A stretch of 64,000 bases of DNA from positions 372,001-436,000 of the forward strand of contig CAWGMP010000007.1 in assembly GCA_963823755.1 (NCBI GenBank), in the 5' to 3' direction. Below, piece after piece: positions 35,184-43,619 of the stretch (the first letter of the stretch is position 1; each line of letters begins with the position of its first letter). The stretch is from GCA-003244245 sp963823755. GTDB lineage: Bacteria; Actinomycetota; Actinomycetes; Mycobacteriales; Pseudonocardiaceae. A program made the translations under genes and the position numbers. The notes below the pieces were generated by a model that saw only the letters and a program-made list of their open reading frames with translations, was not told the origin of the DNA and did not search any database.

Positions 35184-36441
35184 AACGTTGGTGGCGAAGG
35201 CATGACGCAACGCATGCGGATTGTCCTGTCCCATCCAGAGTGAGGCACGGCTTGTGCATCCGAGGTATCCACCCAGATATCTCCGCAAGTTGAGGCACCG
35301 ATGCCCATTGACGTGCACCGACATGGTGAGATGATCTGGCGAGTTGCCTCATGATCAGTGAGACGGCGGGTTGTTTCAACCGTCTCACGTGGTTGAGGCA
35401 TTGCTGGTCAGGTCGTTGATCATGCCTCACGATCAACGAGACAGGACACGGATGCACCCCCGTGGGTAGGCCGGCGCGACGGGACAGTCGCGCGAGCAAT
35501 TCGTTGACCGCGCCGGGCTTCATCGGGGCACCAACGGGTGGCCGAAACAGATTGACCAGCACGAAGTCACTCGCGCCCGCGCCGGGATAACGAGCCCGCT
35601 CAACGGCATACTGGTCCAAGGCCTGCACAACAAGGACATCCACCGGCACCACCCGAGATCTCCGCGACTTGGCCCACGCACCGGTCGTGTTGTCGCGGCG
35701 GATGACATGCAGATGCGAGCCGGGCGCCGAGCACCCCAAGTGCTTGGCGTCGACCAGAAAAAGGATATCCGCCTGTCCCAGGCCCAGCACCTCACTCCGG
35801 CGCAGCCCAGCCCGGGCCAGCAGCAACACGATCAGCCGGTCGCGCGCCAAGCGGCATGCCCCCAACAGCCCCACCACCTCGCCATCGCTGGCCCGTTGCA
35901 CCGGCTCGCCCGGGACCGCAGCGCGATGACACGCCTTGGCGTAGTAGCGCAACCCGCTACCCTCGCCCCGCAGCTCCGCAGGAAGATCCCGATCATCAGC
36001 AACCGCGTAGAGCATGCCCAACACCCCAGTCGGAGCAGCACCGATGGAGACCTGATGCTTAAGGAACTCCCGAACCCCCACCAACACCGTGTTCACCCGC
36101 CGCGGCCCCCGCACCGGCTGGCTCCCCGGCCCGGCCACCACAGTGCTCCCACCGTCCGTACTGGCGTGGCGTAGCCAGAACATGAACGCACCCAGCCGGC
36201 CAGCTGCTTCATAGCAGTCCCGGCCTGTTCGCGCGCACCACAGCAGGTACAGCTTCAGAGCGCTCGCATAGGTCGCGGTAGTCGACTCCGCCTGATCCCG
36301 CCCGAACCGGACATGCCGCAGAAACTCATCCACCTCCGCGACCGGCGTCAGATCGACTTCGTCGAGCAGCGTCCAGTACCGATCACCCGAGGGCATGCGG
36401 ACCCGGAACGGCCGCAGCTGAACATGCGTATCCAAGATCAC
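35184..36441 (-). pseudogene. tnpA: tnpA (first recombinase of the outer Tn554-like element), interrupted
   Basis: Starts near 36441 (MILDTHVQLRPFRVRMPSGDRYWTLLDEVDLTPVAEVDEFLRHVRFGRDQAESTTATYASALKLYLLWCARTGRDCYEAAG). The core-binding domain is followed by RVNTVLVGVREFLKHQVSIGAAP and the catalytic first arginine in LLARAGLRRSEVLGL. At GVHP a 227-bp MITE interrupts. Removing it restores GVHPHALRHAFATNV, and module 2 interrupts right after. The His/Tyr end lies at 31329-31410. Gene order and position at the right end of the island match Tn554 TnpA. Confidence 0.8.
35222..35448. repeat. 227-bp MITE with terminal inverted repeats and 5-bp target duplication
   Basis: The ends begin TGTCCTGTC and contain GTGAGGCA about 18 bp in, in inverted orientation on both sides (35222-35247 and 35423-35448). 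The 5-bp duplication CGGAT flanks it (35217-35221 and 35449-35453). Internal inverted pairs (GTGAGACGG...CCGTCTCAC) are present, and no gene. Deleting the element and one CGGAT rejoins the tnpA frame as GVHP-HALRHAFATNV, which fixes the boundaries to the base. No autonomous relative is in this window. Confidence 0.9.
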
Positions 36442-36554
36442 TCGCGCATCTCAGCAACACCTGCGGCGTGTACGACACCCCAACGCGAACAGTCGGACAC
36501 AGGTTCACCCCACGGGACGAAGCGACAGTGCACGACACCATCTGGAACCCAAAG

Positions 36555-37649
36555 AACGTGACCGTGTACACCCGCCGAGACGGCATCGTGCTACCCGACC
36601 GGGTGCGCGCAGGCCCCGGGGTGACCGTCGAGCACGTGCCCGCCGGACCTGCCAGCAGCACGCCCAAGGATACCTTGCTGCCCTACATGGCCGAGTTCGG
36701 CGATTTCCTCGCGCGGCGGTGGCTGGTGGAGCCGCCGGAGGTGGCACACGCACACTTCTGGATGAGCGGTCTTGCTGCCCATCGCGGCGCCCGTGGCACC
36801 GGTATCCCGGTGCTGCAAACCTTCCACGCGCTCGGCGCTGTCAAGCGGCGGTACCAGGGTGCGTTGGATCCCAGCCCCCCGTCCCGATTACGGCTGGAGG
36901 CCGGATTGGCGCGTGACGCGGCACTGGTCGTGGCGACATGCTCCGACGAGCTGACCGAACTCGCCGCCCTGGATGTGCCAGCACAACGGACCGCCGTGGT
37001 GCCGTGTGGGGTCGACCTCGACCGGTTCACTCCGAATGGGCCACGGGCGCCGCGCAACGACCGGCACCGCATTCTGTCGCTGGGGCGGCTGGTCGAACGC
37101 AAGGGCGTCGAGACCATCATTCGGGCCCTCCCTGAGGTGCCCGGCGCGGAACTCGTCATCGCGGGCGGCGGGGACGCGATCGCGGACGCAGAGCTGACGA
37201 GGTTGACTTCGGTCGCCCACACTTGCGGGGTGCGCGACCGGGTGCACCTCGCCGGCCAGATCGCCCGAAAAGACGTGCCTGCGCTGCTGCGCTCGGCGGA
37301 CGTGGTGGTCAGCGTGCCGTGGTACGAACCGTTCGGGATGGTGCCGCTGGAGGCGATGGCCTGCGGCGTTCCCGTCGTCGCTTCCGCGGTGGGTGGGCAC
37401 CTCGACACCGTCTTGGATGGCCGCACCGGCGCTCTGGTGCCGCCACGCGACCCTGCCGCGTTGGCCCAGCGGTTGCGGGAACTGCTCGCCGATCCTGCCA
37501 GGTTGGTTGCGCTCGGCTCGGCCGCGGCGACCCGGGTGCGGTCCCGATACGGCTGGGACCGCATCGCCGCCGAGATGGAGCTGCTCTACCGCCGGGTGTT
37601 GGCCGGCATCGAGGCCGCAGCGGCCACCGCGCCGGGAGGCCGGTCATGA
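36555..37649 (+). pseudogene. GT4 glycosyltransferase, 3' part (split by mobile island)
   Basis: Native sequence resumes at NVTVYTRRDGIVLPDRVRAGPGVTVEHVPAGP and runs 364 codons to the stop. GT-B donor domain: RILSLGRLVERKGVETIIRALPEVPGAELVIAGGG, RVHLAGQIARKDVPALLRSADVVVSVPWYEPFGMVPLEAMACGVPVVASAVGGHLDTVLDGRTGALVPP, including the E-x7-E motif of GT4. The open frame extends upstream into the island to ~36468, so a truncated protein lacking ~40 N-terminal residues of the acceptor domain could be made from there. Loss of the N-terminal Rossmann strand should abolish activity. It overlaps gmhA by ATGA. Confidence 0.85.
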
Positions 37650-38227
37650 GCAGCGAGCATTTTGCGGCCCTGCGCAGCACCTTGGCCCGGATCGAGGACA
37701 TCGCCGGTTCACGGATCGAGTCGTGGGGACGGTATCTGGCCGGCGTGCTGGACGGCGGCGGCCGGCTACTCGCCTGCGGCAATGGCGGCAGCGCCGCCGA
37801 GGCCCAGCATCTCACCGGCGAGCTCGTCGGTCGGTTCCGGCACGAGCGGCGCCCGCTGTCCGCAATCGCCCTGCACGCCGACACCTCCGCGCTCACCGCG
37901 ATCGGCAACGACTACGGCGGACATGAGTCGTTCGCTCGTCAAGTCTTCGCCCACGGTCGCTCAGGTGACGTGCTCATCGCGCTGTCCACCAGCGGCGTCA
38001 GCCGCAATGTGGTCTCCGCGGCCAAGGCGGCCCATGAGGTCGGCATGACCGCATGGGCCCTGACCGGTCCGGCACCCAACACCCTGGCAGCGCTGTGCGA
38101 CGACGCCATCGCGGTCGAGGCTCCCAGCTCCGCGACCGTGCAGGAGATCCACCTCGTCATCGTCCACGCGATGTGCATCGCGATAGACGACGCGTTGGGC
38201 GTGGTTGCGTCGAAACCGCAGCTATGA
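37646..38227 (+). CDS. gmhA: Sedoheptulose 7-phosphate isomerase (GmhA)
   Basis: 193 residues from the ATG at 37646. SIS-domain fold with LLACGNGGSAAEAQHLTGELVGRF, AIALHADTSALTAIGNDYG, GDVLIALSTSGVSRNVVSAAKAAHEVGMTAWALTG, and QEIHLVIVHAMCIAID. It converts sedoheptulose 7-phosphate to D-glycero-D-manno-heptose 7-phosphate, the first step of ADP/GDP-heptose synthesis. It is coupled on both sides by 4-bp overlaps. Expression now depends on transcription crossing the island or a new internal promoter. Confidence 0.93.
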   Translation: MSSEHFAALRSTLARIEDIAGSRIESWGRYLAGVLDGGGRLLACGNGGSAAEAQHLTGELVGRFRHERRPLSAIALHADTSALTAIGNDYGGHESFARQVFAHGRSGDVLIALSTSGVSRNVVSAAKAAHEVGMTAWALTGPAPNTLAALCDDAIAVEAPSSATVQEIHLVIVHAMCIAIDDALGVVASKPQL

Positions 38228-39642
38228 CGGGCTCCCGATTGCTGGTGTTCGGCGACACCTTGCTCGACAGCGACATCGAGGGCAGGGTGGACCGGCTGTG
38301 TCCGGATGCACCGGTTCCCGTCGTGGATGTCCGGACGCAGTGCTGGCGCCCCGGTGGAGCGGGTCTAGCGGCGCTGTTGGCCGCGCGGGACGGCCACGAC
38401 GTGGTGCTGGTGACCGCACTGGGCACCGACCCGCCAGCCAGGCTGCTTGCCGACCTGCTCGCCGCGCACGTGGAGGTGGTGCGGATGCCACTGCACGGTG
38501 CAACTGTGTGCAAGACCAGGATTCGCGCGAGACGCCGTTCGCTGCTCCGGGTCGACGCCGGCGACGGCCGAGCCGCCGGCACACCGACCGGGGACCGCTT
38601 CCTGGCCGTGCTGCGCGATGCCGAGGCGGTGTTGGTCTCCGACTACGGGTGCGGCGTCACCGCCGATCCGGGCGTCCGGGATGCGATCGTCGGACTGGTC
38701 AGCCAGGTGCCCGTCGTGTGGGACCCGCATCCCCGAGGAGCCCGGCCGGTGCCGGGGTGTCGCCTGGTCACGCCCAATGAGGCCGAGGCGGCGAGGTCTG
38801 TCCCTACTCCAGCCGAGGGGTTAGCGGCCGCTGTGGCGCTGCGCTCGTCATGGCGGTGCGACGCGGTGGTGGTCACCCTCGGTGCCCGCGGCGCAGTGCT
38901 GTCCACGGCCGACGAGTGCACGGCAGTGCCGGTGCCCGAAATCGATATCCCCCGCGATTGCGACACCTGCGGTGCCGGGGATGCCTTCGCTGCCGCCGCC
39001 ACCGGCGCTCTGCTCGTCAATAGCTCAGTCACCACGGCCGTCACGGCCGCAGTCTGCGGTGCGTCGCGGTTCGTCGCCGCCGGGGGTGCCGCCTCGGTCA
39101 GCTCGCTCCCCGCCGGAGCCAGGCCCACAGAACACCAACCGCTACCCGCCGGCCGGCCGGCCGCAGTGGATGTCGTGGCACGGCTACGTTCCCGTGGGGG
39201 CAGGCTGGTGGCCACTGGTGGCTGCTTCGACCTGCTGCACCCTGGACATCTCAGCCTGCTCAGGCAAGCCCGTGCGCTGGGAGACACCTTGGTGGTGTGC
39301 GTCAATTCCGATGAGTCGGTGCGCCGCCGCAAGGGTCCCGACCGTCCGATCGTGCCCGCAGCCGACCGGATCGCGCTGCTCGAAGCGCTGGAACCGGTCG
39401 ACTCGGTGATCATGTTCGAGGAAGACACTCCCACCTCGCTGCTGGAGACGCTGCGGCCCGACCTGTGGGTCAAAGGGGGCGACTACACCATCACCGACCT
39501 GCCCGAAGCGCCAGTGGTGCGCCGGCACGGCGGGCAAATCGTGTTCATCCCGTTGATCAGCGGGTATTCGACAAGCCGGCTGGTGTCGGCCGCGCGGAGC
39601 GGGCGGCCAGAGATCCGGCGCCGGAAGAAGGAGAACGTATGA
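38224..39642 (+). CDS. hldE: Bifunctional heptose 7-phosphate kinase / heptose 1-phosphate adenylyltransferase (HldE)
   Basis: 472 residues. The N-terminal PfkB-type kinase (~1-320) has LLVFGDTLLDSDIEG, WRPGGAGLAALLAA, DYGCGV, LVTPNEAEA and the catalytic DTCGAGDAFAAAATG near residue 250. The C-terminal nucleotidyltransferase (from ~330) has LVATGGCFDLLHPGHLSLLRQARALGD (HxGH), VNSDESVRRRKGPDRPIVPAADR and GGDY. Together these make D-glycero-beta-D-manno-heptose 1,7-bisphosphate and, after the GmhB step, ADP-heptose. HldE-type fusion indicates ADP rather than GDP activation. This is uncommon in Gram-positive organisms outside glycopolymer and antibiotic pathways. Confidence 0.92.
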   Translation: MTGSRLLVFGDTLLDSDIEGRVDRLCPDAPVPVVDVRTQCWRPGGAGLAALLAARDGHDVVLVTALGTDPPARLLADLLAAHVEVVRMPLHGATVCKTRIRARRRSLLRVDAGDGRAAGTPTGDRFLAVLRDAEAVLVSDYGCGVTADPGVRDAIVGLVSQVPVVWDPHPRGARPVPGCRLVTPNEAEAARSVPTPAEGLAAAVALRSSWRCDAVVVTLGARGAVLSTADECTAVPVPEIDIPRDCDTCGAGDAFAAAATGALLVNSSVTTAVTAAVCGASRFVAAGGAASVSSLPAGARPTEHQPLPAGRPAAVDVVARLRSRGGRLVATGGCFDLLHPGHLSLLRQARALGDTLVVCVNSDESVRRRKGPDRPIVPAADRIALLEALEPVDSVIMFEEDTPTSLLETLRPDLWVKGGDYTITDLPEAPVVRRHGGQIVFIPLISGYSTSRLVSAARSGRPEIRRRKKENV

Positions 39643-40328
39643 GGCCCCTGGGCAATGTGCTGATCACCGGAGGTGCCTCGGGGCTCGGCGCGGCCACCGT
39701 TGAGGCCGTCCTTGCCGCCGGCGGACGCCCGCTGGTACTCGACCGCAGCGCTCCCTCAGCCGAGGTGGATCACGTGCAGGCCGACCTCGCCGATCGGGCC
39801 GCCACCGAGGATGCAGTCACGGCCCTGATGACAATAGGCGGCGGTCGGTTGCAGGCAGTGTTCACCGCAGCCGGGATCGACTCCTGCGGCCCGTTCGGCG
39901 AGGTGTCTCCTGACGACTGGGAACGGGTGGTTGCGGTCAACCTGTTCGGTACCGTCAGGGTGGTGCGGGCCGCGCTGCCGTACCTGGAACGCTCCCGAGG
40001 AACGGTGGTGACCTGCTCTTCCACCCTCGGTTTGCGGGTGTGTCCCGACGCGACGGCCTACTGTGCTGCCAAGTTCGGGGTAATCGGCTTCACTCGCGCG
40101 CTGGCCGCGGAGACCGCCGGGCGCATCGGAGTGACCTTGCTGATCCCCGGCGGCATGCACACCGCGTTCTTCGACGGACGCGACGAGCAGTACAAGCCTC
40201 CGCCGGACGCCAAGCTCAATCGCCCCCAGGACGTGGCGGCAACCGTGATCCACGCGTTGCGTCAACCCCCCGGATGCCAGGTACGGGAAATGGTGGTCTG
40301 CTCGTCACAAGAGTCGTCCTGGCCATGA
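39639..40328 (+). CDS. Short-chain dehydrogenase/reductase of the heptose operon
   Basis: 229 residues from the ATG at 39639 (GAAGGAGAACGT upstream). Classical SDR: VLITGGASGLGAATVEAVLAAGG (cofactor loop TGGxxGxG), VQADLAD, FTAAGIDSCGPFG (NAG variant AAG), and TCSSTLGLRVCPDATAYCAAKFGVIGFTRALA with the catalytic Ser and YxxxK. It is not the extended HldD epimerase, so its step in the heptose pathway is unclear; it may oxidise or reduce the sugar. Overlaps of 4 bp on both sides place it firmly in the operon. Confidence 0.85.
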   Translation: MRPLGNVLITGGASGLGAATVEAVLAAGGRPLVLDRSAPSAEVDHVQADLADRAATEDAVTALMTIGGGRLQAVFTAAGIDSCGPFGEVSPDDWERVVAVNLFGTVRVVRAALPYLERSRGTVVTCSSTLGLRVCPDATAYCAAKFGVIGFTRALAAETAGRIGVTLLIPGGMHTAFFDGRDEQYKPPPDAKLNRPQDVAATVIHALRQPPGCQVREMVVCSSQESSWP

Positions 40329-41392
40329 GCCGCCCCGCGGTGCTAGTACTCCGCGCGCTGGGCCTCGGTGACCTGCTGACGGCGGTGCCGGCGCTGCGCG
40401 GCCTGCGGTCGGCGTACCCGGATCATCAGTTGACCCTTGCCGCCCCGGCCCCGCTGCAGGAACTGGCGATGCTGACCGGAGCCGTGGACGATCTGCTCCC
40501 CACCGCGCTTCAGCGGACCCCCAAGGCAGCGGCCCCACTGGCTCCCCTCAGCTGGCAAAAGCCACCACCGGCCATTGCGGTGAATCTGCACGGACGGGGA
40601 CCGCAGAGCACTCACGGCCTGCAAGAGCTGCGACCCACCATCCTGCTCGCCCATGCCGCCCCCGGGAAGCCTGGTCCGGAATGGGATAGCAACGTGCACG
40701 AGGTGCGCCGGTGGTGCCGGCTACTGGAGTACTCCGGTATTCCCGCCGACCCGTCAGATCTGGCGCTGGCGCGCCCCCCTACACCAAGTCTGGCACCGGG
40801 AGCGATCATTGTGCATCCCGGCTGCGGGTTCACCGCGCGGCACTGGCCGGCCAACCGGTATGCGGCGGTCGCGCGCCGGCTGGTCGGGGATGGCCGACGG
40901 GTGGTGGTGACCGGCAATGCGGCCGAGCGGTCGCTGGCAACCTCCGTAGCCGCCGCGGCCGGCTTGCCCGACGAGGCGGTGCTTGCCGGCCGTACCACGC
41001 TGTCCCAGCTCGCCGCCACGGTCGCCGAAGCATCGCTGGTCGTGTCTGGTGATACCGGCATCGCCCATCTCGCCACCGCCTACGGCACGCCGTCGGTGGT
41101 GCTTTTCGGCCCGGTGTCCCCGCAGCACTGGGGGCCGCCCCCAGAACATCCGCAGCATGTTGCGCTGTGGGCAGGCAGCACCGGTGACACCTTCGCAGAC
41201 CGGCCCGATCCGGGCCTGCTGTGCATCACCCCAACCGAGGTCGTCGCCGCCGCCGAGCGGCTGACCAACCGACCACAACCTGTGGAGACGTATCGTGAGC
41301 CAAGATCAGTTCACTCAGCAGGATCCCACGGAGCAGCATGCAGCGCCGGGCAGTGGTGCCCAGACGGTGGAGTACCCGGGTCGCACGGGTGA
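40325..41392 (+). CDS. GT9 (heptosyltransferase-like) glycosyltransferase, second copy
   Basis: 355 residues from the ATG at 40325. VLVLRALGLGDLLTAVPALRGLRSAYPDHQLTLA at the N-terminus, VNLHGRGPQSTHGLQELRPTILL, AIIVHPGCGFTARHWPANRYAAVARRLV, and LVVSGDTGIAHLATAYGTPSVVLFGPVSPQHWGPP. Homologous in layout to the GT9 at 14252. The last ~35 residues (after AAERLTNRPQ) are low-complexity and overlap the next gene by 98 bp, so the original stop has probably been lost. It likely transfers a heptose from ADP-heptose to the growing glycan. Confidence 0.88.
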   Translation: MSRPAVLVLRALGLGDLLTAVPALRGLRSAYPDHQLTLAAPAPLQELAMLTGAVDDLLPTALQRTPKAAAPLAPLSWQKPPPAIAVNLHGRGPQSTHGLQELRPTILLAHAAPGKPGPEWDSNVHEVRRWCRLLEYSGIPADPSDLALARPPTPSLAPGAIIVHPGCGFTARHWPANRYAAVARRLVGDGRRVVVTGNAAERSLATSVAAAAGLPDEAVLAGRTTLSQLAATVAEASLVVSGDTGIAHLATAYGTPSVVLFGPVSPQHWGPPPEHPQHVALWAGSTGDTFADRPDPGLLCITPTEVVAAAERLTNRPQPVETYREPRSVHSAGSHGAACSAGQWCPDGGVPGSHG

Positions 41393-42191
41393 TCTGGATG
41401 TGCGACCCGATCATGGTGAGCACAGTTATCGGGGCACTGGGCGTTTGGTGGGTAAGAAGGCTGTCATCACCGGTGGTGATTCCGGCATCGGCCGAGCGGT
41501 GGCGATCGCGTTCGCTCGGGAGGGAGCGGATGTGTTGATCACTTGCCTGGCGCCTGAGGAAGACGATGCGCGGGAGACGGCGCGCTGGGTCTGTGACGCT
41601 GGCCGTCGGGTCATCACGGTGGTTGGTGATCTGCGTGATGAGCAGTGCTGTCGCGAGGTGGTCGACCGTGCGGTAGAGGGGTTCGGGCGGATCGACGTGC
41701 TGGTCAGCAATGCGGGCTATCAGATGTCGCAGGACGGCGGGCTTGAGGGCATCACCAACGAGCAGTTCGATCGGGTGATGAAGACGAACGTTTATGCGCT
41801 GTTTTGGTTGTGCAAGGCGGCGGTGGCGCACATGCCGTCTGGCTCCACCATCATCACCAGCTCGTCGGTCCAGGCATTCCAGCCCTCTCCGCACCTGATG
41901 GACTATGCGGCTTCCAAGGCTGCGATCGTGAACTTCACCAAGGCGCTCGGTCACGACCTCCTCAAGCGGGGTATCCGCGTCAACTCGGTTGCACCCGGCC
42001 CGGTGTGGACCCCGTTGATCCCCGCCACCATGGCCGAAGACAAGTTGGAGTCCTTCGGTGCCCAGGCACCCATGGGGCGGGCGGCACAGCCGGCTGAGCT
42101 GGCACCATTTTATGTGTTCCTCGCCTCCCAGGAGTCGAGCTACATGACCTCGGAGGTTCTCGGGGTGACCGGTGGTTCACCAATCACCTGA
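41295..42191 (+). CDS. SDR family oxidoreductase (YghA / general-stress-protein-39-like)
   Basis: 298 residues from GTG 41295. A long N-terminal extension (YPGRTGDLDVRPDHGEHSYRGTGRL) precedes the Rossmann core KKAVITGGDSGIGRAVAIAFAREGADVLI. Further motifs are DLRDEQCCREVVDRAVEGFGRIDVLVSNAGYQ, STIITSSSVQAFQPSPHLMDYAASKAAIVNFTKALG (Ser, Tyr, Lys) and the C-terminal GVTGGSPIT. This subgroup is often induced by osmotic or alcohol stress. It is the last gene after the glycan operon but is functionally unrelated in look. Its start lies inside the extended 3' end of the GT9 gene. Confidence 0.9.
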   Translation: MSQDQFTQQDPTEQHAAPGSGAQTVEYPGRTGDLDVRPDHGEHSYRGTGRLVGKKAVITGGDSGIGRAVAIAFAREGADVLITCLAPEEDDARETARWVCDAGRRVITVVGDLRDEQCCREVVDRAVEGFGRIDVLVSNAGYQMSQDGGLEGITNEQFDRVMKTNVYALFWLCKAAVAHMPSGSTIITSSSVQAFQPSPHLMDYAASKAAIVNFTKALGHDLLKRGIRVNSVAPGPVWTPLIPATMAEDKLESFGAQAPMGRAAQPAELAPFYVFLASQESSYMTSEVLGVTGGSPIT

Positions 42192-42411
42192 GACCGACCG
42201 GACCGGGCAACGGTCTGGTGTCGACGTTCCTCGAGCTGGGGCGCAGATGCCACCTATCCGTTGTACCGACGCCGGTTCGCAGCTCAGCAAGCCGCCCGGG
42301 CAGCCCGCAGGAGGGCTGCAAGTCGCGCATAGATCTTCCCCGTGTCGGTCACTTTCATGCGCCAACTGGGTACTTGATCGGTGTCTGGTGTGATGCGGCG
42401 TTGGAGGTCTG

Positions 42412-43440
42412 ATGCGGTTGCAACGAGTTGATCCCAGCGGTCCGGGGTATTCCCGTCGGCGCCGTGGGCGCGGTTTCAGCTACCACGACCACGACGGTGC
42501 CCTCATCACCGATCCGGCCACCGTGGCCCGGATCCGGGCCTTGGCGGTGCCTCCCGCCTGGTGTGACGTCTGGATTTGCGCGCTGCCGGGGGGCCATATC
42601 CAAGCGGTGGGCACCGATGACGCCGGTCGGCGTCAGTACCGTTACCACGATGAGTGGCGGCGGCGTCGCGACGCGGACAAGTACGACCGGGTGCTGCGGC
42701 TGGGTCGACGACTGCCTTCGGTGCGCTCGCAGATCCGCGAGCAGCTCGACGGCCGTGGTCTGGGCTGCGACCGGGTGTTGGCTGCGGCGCTGCGGATGCT
42801 TGACATCGGCGTGTTTCGGATCGGCGGTGAGGAATACGCGCCGGGGCCGGGCGAGGACGAGGGCAGTTTCGGTCTGGCCACTGTGCGCCGCGAGCATGTG
42901 CGGCTTCGGTGCGGCGGCATCGAGTTGTGCTACCCGGCAAAGGGTGGCATCGAGCGAACGATCACCTTACGGGACCCAGCGCTGCACGCAGTGGTGCGCT
43001 CGTTACTCCGGCGGCAGGGCGGCGGTGAGGACCTGCTGGCCTACCGCGCCGGCCACGGCTGGCACGACGTATGCGCCGAGGACATCAATGCCCGGCTCAA
43101 GGAACTGGCCGGTAAGGAGTTCAGCGCCAAGGACTTACGTACCTGGAATGCGACGGTGCTGGCCGCGGTCGCGCTCGCCGAAGGCGCTTCCGGCGGTGTA
43201 CCGACATCACAGCGCGCCCGTACCCGGGCGATCAACGCCGCACTGGACGACGTCGCCGAGCACCTCGGTAACACCCGCACCGTGGCCAAAGCCTCCTACG
43301 TGGACCCGCGCGTGCTGGAGCACTATGCCGAAGGAAGAACGATCTTGGCAGCGGTGCGTCGAGCCCGAGCCATCGACCTCACCGATGAGGACATCAGAAT
43401 CCGATTGGAGGGTGCACTGCTGCGATTGCTGCGCACCTGA
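42412..43440 (+). CDS. DNA topoisomerase IB (poxvirus/eukaryote-type)
   Basis: 342 residues. N-terminal domain GRGFSYHDHDGALITDPATVARIRALAVPPAWCDVWICALPGGHIQAVGTDDAGRRQYRYHDEWRRRRDADKYDR is the bacterial TopIB signature. The catalytic domain has ALRMLDIGVFRIGGEEYA (first Arg region), YPAKGGIERTITL, SAKDLRTWNATV and KASYVDPRVLEHYAEG with Tyr296 as the nucleophile. It relaxes supercoils through a 3'-phosphotyrosine. A monocistronic unit; the 220 bp upstream hold nothing recognisable. Confidence 0.93.
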   Translation: MRLQRVDPSGPGYSRRRRGRGFSYHDHDGALITDPATVARIRALAVPPAWCDVWICALPGGHIQAVGTDDAGRRQYRYHDEWRRRRDADKYDRVLRLGRRLPSVRSQIREQLDGRGLGCDRVLAAALRMLDIGVFRIGGEEYAPGPGEDEGSFGLATVRREHVRLRCGGIELCYPAKGGIERTITLRDPALHAVVRSLLRRQGGGEDLLAYRAGHGWHDVCAEDINARLKELAGKEFSAKDLRTWNATVLAAVALAEGASGGVPTSQRARTRAINAALDDVAEHLGNTRTVAKASYVDPRVLEHYAEGRTILAAVRRARAIDLTDEDIRIRLEGALLRLLRT

Positions 43441-43619
43441 ACCGACGGGTGAGTGTTATCGACCCAGCGCAGACCTGGACCGCTTGCCAGGAGCGTGGGA
43501 GGGGGTCAGGCTGGTGGTACTAGGGGCGTCCTCGCGTGACGGAGTTTGCCGTTCGCCGTTCTTGGCGAAGCGGTGATGTGGTGGCTGGTTGTCTGGTCGC
43601 CGGGTGGGGTCGCAGGACG

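Larger units (their letters stand above)
16398..36554. mobile_element. Nested Tn554-like island (~20.2 kb) inserted in a GT4 gene
   Basis: The boundaries are where the GT4 reading frame breaks off (about 16397) and resumes (about 36555). The outer element has Tn554-type order read on the minus strand: tnpA at the right end, tnpB and a DUF6262 tnpC at the left, then a cargo gene (STAND ATPase) before the left end. No target duplication is apparent, as expected for tyrosine-recombinase transposition. Later insertions inside are two recombinase/HTH/zinc-finger modules, an IS701 element, a 227-bp MITE, a group II intron and an IS66 fragment. tnpA and tnpB are both broken, so the island is probably no longer self-mobile. 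Confidence 0.82.

Noticed and set aside
16390..36560. Target-site duplication around the 20-kb island
   Set aside because: Flanks share only a loose ACGT/ACC resemblance. Tn554-type elements are not expected to duplicate their target, so none is claimed.
39639..40328. HldD (ADP-heptose 6-epimerase) identity for the operon SDR
   Set aside because: It is a classical short SDR of 229 residues with AAG and Ser/YxxxK; HldD is an extended SDR of about 310 residues.
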